Shown here in pieces: positions 1 through 8,655 of a DNA stretch of 64,000 nt. The DNA comes from Myxococcaceae bacterium (GTDB lineage Bacteria > Myxococcota > Myxococcia > Myxococcales > Myxococcaceae). How positions within the stretch are numbered: position 1 is the stretch's first letter; every line of letters starts with the position of its first letter. The notes beneath the pieces were generated by a model. The model saw only the letters and a program-made list of their open reading frames with translations, was not told the DNA's origin and did no database searches. Where the stretch lies: NCBI GenBank assembly GCA_016793095.1, contig JAEUJQ010000061.1, forward strand, positions 87,191 to 151,190, in the 5' to 3' direction. Made by a program: the position numbers and the translations under genes.

Positions 1-1
1 C

Positions 2-247
2 GGCCGGCCGCACTACCTGCTCGGGATCGACGGAGCGAACGCACCGGACGCCTGGGACGAACACTGGGGCGAGGTGGCGTACGTCGGAGCGATGGCGTGG
101 CACTACTCGGGCCGCACCGACACGACCCTGCGCACCAACACGATGCACTACGTCACGGGCTTCGCGGCCGACGGGGTGATCGGCCAGCTGCGCAGCTTCA
201 ACTGGCAGTGCCGGGCCGCGATCGCGACGCCGTACTACCTGCAGTGA
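2..247 (+). CDS. C-terminal part of an unknown protein (cut by window edge)
   Basis: The first reading frame is open from the window edge and ends in TGA at 245-247, giving 81 visible residues ending in ATPYYLQ. The segment is rich in aromatic residues, His and Trp (for example DEHWGEVAYVG and AMAWHYSG), and this composition looks like a folded secreted or enzymatic domain rather than a shadow frame. I do not recognise the family. The start lies outside the window. It sits 21 bp upstream of the TerB-like gene on the same strand. Confidence 0.5.
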   Translation, partial: GRPHYLLGIDGANAPDAWDEHWGEVAYVGAMAWHYSGRTDTTLRTNTMHYVTGFAADGVIGQLRSFNWQCRAAIATPYYLQ

Positions 248-268
248 CGTCGAATAGAGTGCACGGCC

Positions 269-601
269 ATGCCCCCAGCGCCCTCCTCCGATCCCACGTT
301 CAACGCCGAAGCGCTCAAGCTGCTCCTCCAGGTCGCGTGGTCCGATGACGTGCTCGAGCCGCAGGAGCGGGACTTCGTGGCGAAGCTCGGGCCCGCCTGG
401 CACGTGCCCGACCTCGTGATGTCGGTGCTGCTCGATCACCTCGATCGCGGCAAGCCCCTGCCGCAGCCCAACCTCGCCCTGCTGCGCACGAAGCCGGACG
501 CGGTGATCGCCGCCGCCGAAGCGCTGATGGCTGCCGACGGGGTGATCGACGGCGTCGAGATGGACTTCATGGATCAGGTGCGCCAGCTGCTCGGCCGGTG
601 A
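269..601 (+). CDS. TerB-like (tellurite-resistance TerB fold) small protein
   Basis: This 110-residue protein is predicted to be all-helical and cytoplasmic. It contains two half-repeats with the acidic signature of the TerB fold: VAWSDDVLEPQERDF near residues 28-42 and LMAADGVIDGVEMDFM near residues 88-103. TerB-type domains bind metal through such Asp/Glu clusters and occur in stress and envelope-associated proteins; the precise role here is unknown. There is no signal peptide. The start ATG at 269 lies 21 bp after the preceding stop. The gene converges with the lipoprotein at 603, with only one base between the stop codons. The domain call is fairly good; the function is not known. Confidence 0.65.
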   Translation: MPPAPSSDPTFNAEALKLLLQVAWSDDVLEPQERDFVAKLGPAWHVPDLVMSVLLDHLDRGKPLPQPNLALLRTKPDAVIAAAEALMAADGVIDGVEMDFMDQVRQLLGR

Positions 602-602
602 G

Positions 603-1595
603 TCAGGGCGTCACCTCGACCTCGCCGCACACGCCGTTCAGGTTGCCACACGCGCGCGCGCGCCCGGGCCCGTAGACGAAGAGCAGAAACTGGTTGGTCG
701 GGTGGTTGTCGCAGTTCCCCGGCCCCTGCGGCCCGCAGCGCTCGCCGTTGAACGTCCACGTCGGCCCGACGCGACCCGTGTCCCGGGCGCGCCCGACGAT
801 CGCCTCGTTGCAGGGCTCCACGTCTGGGTGGCCCTCGGGCCGGGGCGGACAACACGAGCGCCCGTCCGTGAAGCCGATGCGTGAGCAGTACGTGCGGTCG
901 CAGACCTTCGGCGTCGAGTCGAGCGTGATCCGCGTCGGCCCGCGAATGTGCACCACCGCCGCCATCTGGTCGAGCCGAGGGGGCGCCGGCGCGAGGCACT
1001 GGCCGGTGGCGCGCGCCGCGTCCACCACGATCGGCACCCGCAGCCGGTCGCCGAACCAGCAGACGTGCTCCTGCACGAGCTGCCACTCGGTCTCGTAGAC
1101 GCCCGCGTCCTCAGGCGCGCGCAGGTCGAACGTCCACGTGTGCGTGGCGCCCGGCGGCACCTCGGCGCGCTCGAGCTCGACCCGCGAGTTCGCCGCGAAG
1201 GGATCGGCGTTCGACGGGCTGCCGAGGCGGTGCTCGGCGCGGCGCGACCACGGTCGGGCGCCTGTGTTCTGCGTGGTGACGCTCACCTCGACGGCCATGC
1301 GCGCCTCGATGCGCGGCGGGATCGAGAACGACACGATGCGCGCGTCGGCGTCGGGGCAGGCTGGCGAAGGCTCTCCTCGGGTGACGAAGCCCGGGCCCGC
1401 GTCAGGCTGCATGGCCGGAGCCCCCGCGTCGGCAGCCACCCCCGCATCGCCCTGCCCTGCGTCGGCTCCGGCGTCCACCACCACGAGGCCCGCGTCCGCC
1501 GTCACGCCTCCGACGGGCGCTGCTGGCGCGTCGGGCCGACCACAGCCGGGCAGCAGCGTGAGCAGCAGCAGCAGGAGCGAGCGCACGACGCCCAC
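603..1595 (-). CDS. Secreted lipoprotein with an NBR1-type Ig-like domain
   Basis: The 330-residue product begins with a classic lipoprotein signal ending in LLPGC, so it should be lipid-anchored. An Asp/Ala/Gly linker (residues about 22-70) follows. Residues about 85-195 resemble the NBR1 FW-type immunoglobulin-like domain, with a NTGARPW motif, LGSP, and the PPGATHTWTFDLRAP segment. The C-terminal 130 residues are Cys-rich and I do not recognise them. The start is a GTG at 1595; a second in-frame GTG three codons later is equally possible. It is divergent from the OmpA-family gene at 1726, with 130 bp between them. NBR1-type domains usually mediate protein or carbohydrate contacts outside the cytoplasm in bacteria; the partner is unknown. 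Confidence 0.65.
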   Translation of the reverse strand: MGVVRSLLLLLLTLLPGCGRPDAPAAPVGGVTADAGLVVVDAGADAGQGDAGVAADAGAPAMQPDAGPGFVTRGEPSPACPDADARIVSFSIPPRIEARMAVEVSVTTQNTGARPWSRRAEHRLGSPSNADPFAANSRVELERAEVPPGATHTWTFDLRAPEDAGVYETEWQLVQEHVCWFGDRLRVPIVVDAARATGQCLAPAPPRLDQMAAVVHIRGPTRITLDSTPKVCDRTYCSRIGFTDGRSCCPPRPEGHPDVEPCNEAIVGRARDTGRVGPTWTFNGERCGPQGPGNCDNHPTNQFLLFVYGPGRARACGNLNGVCGEVEVTP

Positions 1596-1725
1596 ACCAG
1601 CAACCCACGCGCCAACGAGCAGCGCCGTGCCCCTGCCAGCTTGCGCGGTGCGGCTGGAGCGTCGGCCGGCCGCTGTTGTCCCGGCCGCTACACCCTCGAG
1701 TGCACGGTCGCGCTACAAGGTGTCC

Positions 1726-2202
1726 ATGACGCTCTCTCTGACCGCGCTGATCGTCCTGTCCGCCACCCCGACGTACGAGCTCGACGGCCACACCCTCAAG
1801 GTGCCCACGCCCATCGTCTTCGAGACGGGCAAGGCGACGCTGGCGCCAGAGAGCGACGCGGCGATCGAGTTCGTCAAGCGCTACCTCGACGACAAGCCGT
1901 CGATCTCCACGCTCAGGGTCGAGGTGCACAGCGACGAGCAGGCAGACGAGAAGGCCGCGCAGACGCTGTCGGAGGCGCGCGCTGCCGCGGTGGTGAACGC
2001 GCTCACGAAGAAGGGCGCCGATTGCCGCCGCCTCATCGCCGTCGGCTTCGGCAGCTCGAAGCCTGTCGCGCCCAACGACACGCCCGAGAACCGCGCTCGC
2101 AACCGCCGCACCGCGTTCGTCAACGCCGCGCTCCGCAACCGGCTCATCGGCGGAATGCCGCTCGACGGCGGAGGCGTGGCGGCCCCGACGCCCTGTCCCT
2201 GA
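1726..2202 (+). CDS. OmpA-family peptidoglycan-binding domain protein
   Basis: The product has 158 residues. A short hydrophobic N-terminus (MTLSLTALIVLSATP) may be a signal sequence. The rest is an OmpA C-terminal-like domain with the strand PIVFETGKATLAPES, a helix repeat, the GFGSSKPVAPNDT loop and the NRARNRRTAFV motif, in which Asn and Arg contact diaminopimelate in known OmpA domains. It should bind peptidoglycan in the periplasm. An AAGG Shine-Dalgarno at 1717-1720 lies five bases before ATG 1726, which decides this start over the longer upstream frame. Its stop codon directly abuts the stop of the convergent NUDIX gene. Confidence 0.8.
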   Translation: MTLSLTALIVLSATPTYELDGHTLKVPTPIVFETGKATLAPESDAAIEFVKRYLDDKPSISTLRVEVHSDEQADEKAAQTLSEARAAAVVNALTKKGADCRRLIAVGFGSSKPVAPNDTPENRARNRRTAFVNAALRNRLIGGMPLDGGGVAAPTPCP

Positions 2203-2904
2203 TCACCGCTGCGACGCGAGGAAGCGATTGAGGGCCAGCTCGGTCTTCGCGTCCTGGATCTCTCCGGCGGCGAAGGCGGCGTGCAGCGACTCGAGGCTGC
2301 GCCACGTCAGCCGCCCACCCTCCTCGAGCGGGCTGCCGTCTCCAGCCGGCGCCTGCGCCTCGAGGCCCGTCACCTCGACGTGCGTGAGGAAGATCTTCTC
2401 GCTGATGATGCCTGGCGCGACGAAGAACGGGTTCCCGAGGTGCTTCACGGCGTCGACCTCGACCCGCAGCCCGGCCTCCTCGAGGACCTCCTCGGCGGCG
2501 CGCGCGCGAATTGCCCGCTCGCCAGAGTCCGACGGCTCGAGCAGCCCTGCGACGATCTCCTCGCAGAAGAGCCAGTCTTTCAGGTCGGGCACCACCGGCG
2601 TCTTCTGCGCGCGGAAGTACGCCGCAGGCCGCAGGTTCTGCCTCGTCAGGAACTCGAGGCCTGCCTCGCCCCGCCGCCACACCAGCACCGCCACGGCGTC
2701 GAGCTTGGGCCGATCGACGACGTCGATGCGGTAGACGGCGGAGTGCGTACCGTCGCTGCGCAGGTTCCGGGCCCGGAGCCGGCGGATCTGCAGGAACCCC
2801 TCGTCACACCTCGCGGTTGACGAGAAGTCCTCGACGATCTCGATGGCGGTGACTGGGGTGATCGCGCTCACAGACACGCCTTTACCAGACCGGGCCCGTT
2901 GCAT
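2203..2904 (-). CDS. NUDIX hydrolase with a variant Nudix box
   Basis: This 233-residue protein has a Nudix fold: strands around VAVLVWRRGEAGLEFLTRQ (residues about 71-89) and a Nudix box at residues about 120-147. The core reads EEVLEEAGL, so the metal-binding EExGU half is intact, but the Arg of the usual REUxEE motif is Glu. The spacing between the preceding Gly and Glu also departs from the textbook pattern. Similar proteins hydrolyse ADP-ribose or other nucleoside diphosphate compounds; the substrate here is unknown. The true start could be one of the GTG codons near residue 10 rather than the first Met. It is divergent from the 5'-nucleotidase gene, 41 bp away. Confidence 0.75.
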   Translation of the reverse strand: MQRARSGKGVSVSAITPVTAIEIVEDFSSTARCDEGFLQIRRLRARNLRSDGTHSAVYRIDVVDRPKLDAVAVLVWRRGEAGLEFLTRQNLRPAAYFRAQKTPVVPDLKDWLFCEEIVAGLLEPSDSGERAIRARAAEEVLEEAGLRVEVDAVKHLGNPFFVAPGIISEKIFLTHVEVTGLEAQAPAGDGSPLEEGGRLTWRSLESLHAAFAAGEIQDAKTELALNRFLASQR

Positions 2905-2945
2905 ACGGTGCCCCGCGCGTCCCGACGGCCCCGAACGACCCCCCC

Positions 2946-5369
2946 ATGCGCTTCCTCCGCTGCCTCGCTTTCCTCGCCCTGGGCCTGTTGCACGGGTCCT
3001 GCCTGCCCGTCGTGGAGGGGCGCGATCTCGATCTCGCCGGCCAGCAGGTCCGCCTGACGATCCTCCACACGTCGGACCTGCACTCGCGCCTGCTGCCGTA
3101 CGACTTCCGCCCGCTGCGCACCGATGTCGATCTCGGCCTCATCCCCGAAGCCGGGCCCTTCGGTGGCGCGGCGCGCATGGCGGCGATCCTCAAGCGCGAA
3201 CGCACGAAGGCTGATCGGGTGCTGCACCTCGACTCCGGTGACAGCTTCCAGGGCGCGCCCATCTTCAACCTCAACTCCGGCGAGGTGGAGTACAGGTTCC
3301 TCTCGCTCGCCGGCCTCGACGCCGCCGTCATCGGCAACCACGAGTTCGACTCGGGCGCCTTCAGCTTCACGAAGCAGGCGAAGGAGGCGGCGAAGTTCCC
3401 CGTGCTCGTCGCGAACTACGAATGGGAGGACTACCGCAGCCCCGTGGCCAACGGCCCCTCGAACACCACGGCGCTCTACACCCAGCCGTACACCATCAGA
3501 AACGTCGGCGGCCTGCGCGTCGCGGTGATCGGGCTCGGCAACATCGGCTCGCTCAACTCCATCGTCGAGCAGGGCAACTCGCTGCAGGCCATTCCCCTCG
3601 AGCAGAACGAGGTGGTGCGCGGCTACGTCGAGTTCCTGCGACCGGCGGTCGATCTCATCATGATCACCAGCCACGCGGGGCTCACCGAGGATCAGGATCT
3701 GGTCGAGGGCTACGAGGCCTTCTACGAGTGGGGCATCGCGAAGAAGTTCGTGCACCGCGCCAGCTGGCCGTGGAGGCTGGTCGAGGCGTTCGGCGCGACC
3801 GACACGAACGGCGAGCCCACGAGTGACTCCGTGATCGTCCGCGTCCAGATCCCCGGCGTCGAGGGCATCGACGCCATCGTCGGCGGGCACCTGCACATCG
3901 TGCTGAACCCGCCGCAGCTGCTGCGCGACCCGAACGGGCGCCGCGTCATCTTGAGCCACGGCGGCGCGTTCTCGAAGTACGTCAATCGCCTCGACCTCGT
4001 CATCCAGATGCCGCCGCGCCTGAGCGACCCCACCGAGGGCGGCGAGATCCTCTCGCACGACTTCAAGGTGTTCCCGATCGACTCGGTCTGGTGCTCCGAG
4101 GCCCTCCACCAGCTCTACCGCGAGCAGTTCTGGGCGCCGGGCTCGTTCATCCGTGATCCGCGCGTGCTGGCCGGCATCGAGGAGTGCAAGGCGCAGGAGG
4201 ACAAGGACACCGCGCAGCTGCTGCTGAGCTACATCACCGATCTCGACGCCCGCATCGCGTTGACGACGCTCTTCGCCTTCGCGCCCACCGACATCGCCCG
4301 CCGCAACAACTCCACCGGCGGTGACAGCCCGCTCGGCAACATGACCTCGGACTCCATGCGCAAGCGCCGTGGCATCGAGGCCGAGGTCGCGATCACGAAC
4401 TCGCTGGGTATTCGCGACAACCTGTACGCCGGCCCGGTGAGCATCGAGTCGATGTTCAACGTGTTCCCGTTCGAGAACACCATCAACGTCATGTTCCTCT
4501 CGGGCCGCGAGATGCAGGAGCTCTTCGACTTCATCACCGAGCGCTCCACCAGCCGTGGCTGCGTGAGCCAGGCCCAGGTGTCGGGCGCCCGCTTCACGAT
4601 GGACTGCGCGCAGGCCCAGCTCAACCAGGTGCGGCTGCCGTGCGACCCCAACGGCGACGCCTCGGAGTGCCCCAACGACGGCCGCACCGGCGGACGCCTG
4701 CCCTGGCAATGCCTCGCCGATGCGCAGACCGGCTCTGGGCGCTGCTGGTCGAGCCCCGCGACCAACCTCACCATCAACGGCGCGCCGGTGCAGCTCAACG
4801 AGAGCTACCGGATCGCGGTGAACGACTACATCGCGCGCGGCGGCTCCGGCTTCCTCGTGCTCAAGCGCAACACCACCCGCGTCGAGTCGGGCATCCCGCT
4901 GCGCGACTCGCTCATCGGCTTCATGCAGACGTTCTGCACGTGCGACGATCTGCTCGCGGCGAAGACGGACACCTTCGGCAACCTCATCGGCGCGAACCAA
5001 CAGCCCTGCGGCACCCGCTCGGCGACCGAGCCCAGCCGGTGGGAAGTGGACCCCGTGCAGCTCACCTTCTGCCAGCAGGCGAAGGACTACGCGGACAAGC
5101 TCAAGGCCGGCGCCCCCGGGTGCACCTGCCTCGACGCGTTTCGTGGCAACGACGCGCAGTGCGGCTCTGCGAAGGACGTGGCCGCGCAGTGCCAGCGCGA
5201 CCTGCCGCCCGGGCCGTACACCGGCAAGTGCAACTGCCGCGACGCGCTCGCGGGCGATCCCATCTGCGGTTCCGTCACGCGGGCCGCGCAGAGCTTCTGC
5301 GAGAACCCGACGCGCATCCCCATCGCCACCGGCGTCGAAGACGGCCGCATCTCGCGGAGGGTGAAGTGA
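2946..5369 (+). CDS. 5'-nucleotidase / 2',3'-cyclic phosphodiesterase family lipoprotein (UshA-like)
   Basis: This 807-residue lipoprotein (lipobox LHGSC, Cys19) carries the two-domain 5'-nucleotidase architecture. The N-terminal metallophosphoesterase domain has the dinuclear metal ligands in order: HTSDLH (Asp44, His46), SGDSFQG (Asp99), GNHEFD (Asn131, His132) and GGHLH (His315, His317). The C-terminal substrate domain starts near residue 450 with STGGDSPLGN and GSGFLVL. A Cys-rich extension of about 130 residues after that is unusual for UshA. It should remove phosphate from extracellular nucleotides at the envelope. Its TGA overlaps the GTG of the next gene by four bases, so it is translationally coupled to the RCC1 protein. 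Confidence 0.85.
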   Translation: MRFLRCLAFLALGLLHGSCLPVVEGRDLDLAGQQVRLTILHTSDLHSRLLPYDFRPLRTDVDLGLIPEAGPFGGAARMAAILKRERTKADRVLHLDSGDSFQGAPIFNLNSGEVEYRFLSLAGLDAAVIGNHEFDSGAFSFTKQAKEAAKFPVLVANYEWEDYRSPVANGPSNTTALYTQPYTIRNVGGLRVAVIGLGNIGSLNSIVEQGNSLQAIPLEQNEVVRGYVEFLRPAVDLIMITSHAGLTEDQDLVEGYEAFYEWGIAKKFVHRASWPWRLVEAFGATDTNGEPTSDSVIVRVQIPGVEGIDAIVGGHLHIVLNPPQLLRDPNGRRVILSHGGAFSKYVNRLDLVIQMPPRLSDPTEGGEILSHDFKVFPIDSVWCSEALHQLYREQFWAPGSFIRDPRVLAGIEECKAQEDKDTAQLLLSYITDLDARIALTTLFAFAPTDIARRNNSTGGDSPLGNMTSDSMRKRRGIEAEVAITNSLGIRDNLYAGPVSIESMFNVFPFENTINVMFLSGREMQELFDFITERSTSRGCVSQAQVSGARFTMDCAQAQLNQVRLPCDPNGDASECPNDGRTGGRLPWQCLADAQTGSGRCWSSPATNLTINGAPVQLNESYRIAVNDYIARGGSGFLVLKRNTTRVESGIPLRDSLIGFMQTFCTCDDLLAAKTDTFGNLIGANQQPCGTRSATEPSRWEVDPVQLTFCQQAKDYADKLKAGAPGCTCLDAFRGNDAQCGSAKDVAAQCQRDLPPGPYTGKCNCRDALAGDPICGSVTRAAQSFCENPTRIPIATGVEDGRISRRVK

Positions 5370-8300
5370 GCCGGCGGCTCCTCGCGCTGGCGGCCCTCGG
5401 CCTCGCGGCCTGCCCGAACATCGCTCCGCCGCCGCGCAGCGAGGTGGCGTCGTTCGAGGTCGGCGTCGAGGGGGTCTTCACGTCGTCCGGTGGCCAGCGG
5501 CGCCCGCTCGACGTGGTCGCGACCTGCGCAGCCCGCTACGACGGCGGGCAGGCCGCCGTGCCCACCGCCGCTCGTGGCAAGGAGGGCTGCCGCTACGTCA
5601 TCCCGCGCGGCGCCGTCGAGATCGACTACGTCGGCCGCGCGCTGAACGCCGAGGGGAACACCGTCGAGTCGTTCTCGGGGCCCGTCTCGGTGCGCGTCAT
5701 CCCCGGCGACTTCGCCGACCCGGTCGAGTGGACGAGCGCGGTCGCCGGCGCCGCGCACGTCGCGTCGATCCGCACCGACGGCACCCTGTGGACGTGGGGC
5801 GCGAACTCGAGCGGCCAGCTCGGCGACGGCTCCAACACGCCGCAGCTCACCCCCCTGCCCGTCGCGCCTGAAGGTCGGTGGCAGGCCCTCGCCGCCGGCT
5901 CGTCGTTCACGGCTGGCATTCGCAGCGACGGCTCGCTCTGGGCCTTCGGGACGATCAACGGCCAGCTGAGCGCCGACACCGACTTCACGGCCGTGGCCGC
6001 GGGCGCTGGCCACCTGCTGGCGCTCAAGCGCGACGGGACCCTCTGGGCGACAGGCCAGAACGAGTCGGGGCAGCTCGGCGACGGCACCACCTCGCCCCGC
6101 GCGTCGTTGGTCCTCATCGGCGGCGGACCTTTCAAGGCGATCTCGGCAGGTGCTCGCCACTCCCTGGCGGTGCACACCGATGGAACGCTCTGGGCGTGGG
6201 GCTCGAACGACGAAGGCCAGCTCGCGTTGATGGCGAGCGGCACCACGACCCCGACGCAGGCCGACGCGAACCCGGTGTGGCGCGCGGTCTCGGCTGGCCA
6301 CGGGCACTCGCTGGCCATCCGCACCGATGGGACGCTCTGGGCCTGGGGCCGCAACGATCAGGCGCAGCTGGGGCTCGGTTCGATCGCGCCGGCGCGGGTG
6401 CCGACACGCGTGGGCACGCTGAACGGCTGGGAGAGCGTCGCAGCGGGCTTCACCCACTCGCTGGGCCTCAGACAGCCCGGCGTGCTCTACAGCTGGGGCC
6501 GCAACGCCGAGGGCGAGCTCGGTGACGGCACCGTCACCCAGCGCACCACCCCGCAGCCGGTCGGGCAGGCGAGCGATTGGGCGCAGGTGTCGGCGGGTGA
6601 CGCCTTCTCGGTCGCCGTGCGCGACGACGGGGCCGCGTTCACCTGGGGCCGCAATCTGTCTGGTCAGCTCGGCTACCCGCTGCCGCTGCTCCGCGACGGA
6701 GGCGTCGACCCCTTCCGCCGCAGCGCCGGCCGCGTGCGCACCGCGGGGTATGAGAACCGGTGGCGCGAGGCGGTGGCTGGCGTCGTGCGCGGCGTCACCC
6801 GCGTCACGCACCAGTACGGGCAGGCGCGGCTGTGGCTCGAGAACGCTCCGCCGAAGCAGCTCTTCGACGGCGGCGCCCTCATCGCCCCCGATCGGCTGCC
6901 GCCCGCCGACACGACCTTCTCGTTCGCCGTGGGCAGCTCGCCCATCGTCTGGTTCGAGGAGCAGACGCTCGCCACGCTGAACACGCCCGACACCCTGGAC
7001 AACCGCTCCTCCCCCTTCGTCGGAGAGTTCGTGCGCGTGGGGACGCCGCCGGAGATGGGCGAGGTGCTGCGGCAGACCTGCCCCGACGATCCTGAGCGGA
7101 ACGGTCAACCCATGGCGATGGTGGTGACGGGCGTCGAGCCGACCGGCTTCTACGTGTCGGACATCACCGCCTGTCGTCAGCGCGAGCTGCTTCAGGCCGG
7201 CGGGCTGCGCGTGCGCACCCCCGAGCCGCCCGAGCCCTGTGTGGTGGGGCTGTCCGACGGCGGGCTCGCCAACATCGAGGACGTCCCCGGCGCGCGTGAC
7301 GGAGGCTGCGCGATCTCGAAGGGGCGGTGCACCCGGCGATCGGAGTGCCTCAGCTACGCCCCCGGCACCTTCGCGAACCTCTTCGTCTTCAACTTCTCGT
7401 TCCCTGAGGGGCTCAACGAGGGCGACCTGCTGTTCAGCCTGTCGGGCGCGGTGCAGGAGTTCACCTCGACGACGCAGATGACGTTCCCCGCGTGGACGAT
7501 CGCCGAGCGCGTGCGCCTGCTGCCTCCCAGCCAGTGGAACAAGTGGCTCAACCTGGTGCCGCCCGTCGAGGTGAACTACCGCACCTGCGGCAGCGACAAC
7601 GTCTTCTCACCCTTCATCACCGACGCGCTCTGCGGGCAGTCTTCGACGAACCTCAAGCTCGAGAGCCTCGAGGCCGCGCTGGTGAAGCTGCGGGGCGTGA
7701 AGTTCCCCGATCGGTTCGTCAGCTGTGACTTCGACGCCAACGGCTCGGTGCCCTTCTTCTGCAACCGCACCGATCTGGATCCGATGGGCAACTCGGTGCG
7801 CTCGTGGGGCAACTGCGACTTCGACACGCCCCCCGCGCCAGAGGCCGAGAACGATCGCCTCGAGCGCGTCTGCACGCAGAACTGCACCCTGGGGCGCGGG
7901 CCGAACGCCGAGACCGTGTGCGCCGAAGAGTCCACCTTCATCGGCTTCGGCCAGTACTCCGTCGAGCTGGCGCCGCCCGGGCCAGCGTGGGCGAACCTCG
8001 ACGACTCGAGCCCCGCGCGGATCGCGACCGCCAACGTGACGCTGGCCATGGCGGATGGCGGCGTCGTCGCCATGCCTGGCCGGGTGAGCGGGCTGTACCT
8101 GCCCGTCGAGAGCGGCTTCGAGGCCGGCACGTGGGTCGCCGCGGTGTGCGACGTGCCGGTGCGCTGGAAGGCTGGCGAGCCCGGCGTCGTCCCGACCGAC
8201 GCCGACCCCCTGCTCGAGGCGCGCACCGTGCTGAAGACGCGCATGCCGGTGAGCGCGCCGATGATGCCCATCCAGGACACGTTGAGCTTCCTGCCGACGA

Positions 8301-8596
8301 CCGCGTCGGGCCGCTGCTACGCGTCGATCAACCCGCGCATGCGGTTCAACCTGGACACGAAAGACGCGATCCCCGAGCTGAACCCCGACTGCCGCAGCGA
8401 CGACCCCGACCCCGAGGTCGCGCGGCAGTGCCGGTTCACGAAGGGCGCCACGTACGACGTCATCGGGCACCTCAAGCAGGTGCAGCCGGCGCGGCCGAGG
8501 TGGATCGTGCTTCCCCGTGCCCCCGACGACGTGTGCTGCTACCCGGGGCCGGGCCTCGAGTGCCCGAGGCCGCTGCAGGCGTGCCCGGCGAAGTGA
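5366..8596 (+). CDS. RCC1-repeat lipoprotein
   Basis: The start is GTG 5366, inside a GTGA overlap with the preceding stop and behind GGAGG at 5356-5360. The 1076-residue product begins with a lipoprotein signal (GLAACPN, lipobox LAAC). Residues about 125-440 contain roughly seven RCC1 repeats with the recurring pattern TDGTLWxWGxNxxGQLGDG, which should fold as a seven-bladed propeller. RCC1 propellers bind proteins; secreted bacterial versions are common in myxobacteria but mostly uncharacterised. The second half (about 440-1076) is Cys-containing and beta-rich and I do not recognise it. It lies in a three-gene surface operon between a nucleotidase lipoprotein and an outer-membrane barrel. 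Confidence 0.8.
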   Translation: MSRRLLALAALGLAACPNIAPPPRSEVASFEVGVEGVFTSSGGQRRPLDVVATCAARYDGGQAAVPTAARGKEGCRYVIPRGAVEIDYVGRALNAEGNTVESFSGPVSVRVIPGDFADPVEWTSAVAGAAHVASIRTDGTLWTWGANSSGQLGDGSNTPQLTPLPVAPEGRWQALAAGSSFTAGIRSDGSLWAFGTINGQLSADTDFTAVAAGAGHLLALKRDGTLWATGQNESGQLGDGTTSPRASLVLIGGGPFKAISAGARHSLAVHTDGTLWAWGSNDEGQLALMASGTTTPTQADANPVWRAVSAGHGHSLAIRTDGTLWAWGRNDQAQLGLGSIAPARVPTRVGTLNGWESVAAGFTHSLGLRQPGVLYSWGRNAEGELGDGTVTQRTTPQPVGQASDWAQVSAGDAFSVAVRDDGAAFTWGRNLSGQLGYPLPLLRDGGVDPFRRSAGRVRTAGYENRWREAVAGVVRGVTRVTHQYGQARLWLENAPPKQLFDGGALIAPDRLPPADTTFSFAVGSSPIVWFEEQTLATLNTPDTLDNRSSPFVGEFVRVGTPPEMGEVLRQTCPDDPERNGQPMAMVVTGVEPTGFYVSDITACRQRELLQAGGLRVRTPEPPEPCVVGLSDGGLANIEDVPGARDGGCAISKGRCTRRSECLSYAPGTFANLFVFNFSFPEGLNEGDLLFSLSGAVQEFTSTTQMTFPAWTIAERVRLLPPSQWNKWLNLVPPVEVNYRTCGSDNVFSPFITDALCGQSSTNLKLESLEAALVKLRGVKFPDRFVSCDFDANGSVPFFCNRTDLDPMGNSVRSWGNCDFDTPPAPEAENDRLERVCTQNCTLGRGPNAETVCAEESTFIGFGQYSVELAPPGPAWANLDDSSPARIATANVTLAMADGGVVAMPGRVSGLYLPVESGFEAGTWVAAVCDVPVRWKAGEPGVVPTDADPLLEARTVLKTRMPVSAPMMPIQDTLSFLPTTASGRCYASINPRMRFNLDTKDAIPELNPDCRSDDPDPEVARQCRFTKGATYDVIGHLKQVQPARPRWIVLPRAPDDVCCYPGPGLECPRPLQACPAK

Positions 8597-8655
8597 TGTG
8601 AGTTGAGAGCGCAGTGTGGGCGCGCCGGTCTTCGGCGTGCGGGAGAGGAGAGGTC

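Noticed and set aside
2868..5000. 710-codon minus-strand frame
   Set aside because: It is fully antisense to the 5'-nucleotidase gene, has His/Arg/Val-rich shadow composition and no recognisable domain.
5087..7108. 673-codon minus-strand frame
   Set aside because: Antisense to the nucleotidase end and the RCC1 gene; composition typical of a GC-rich shadow.
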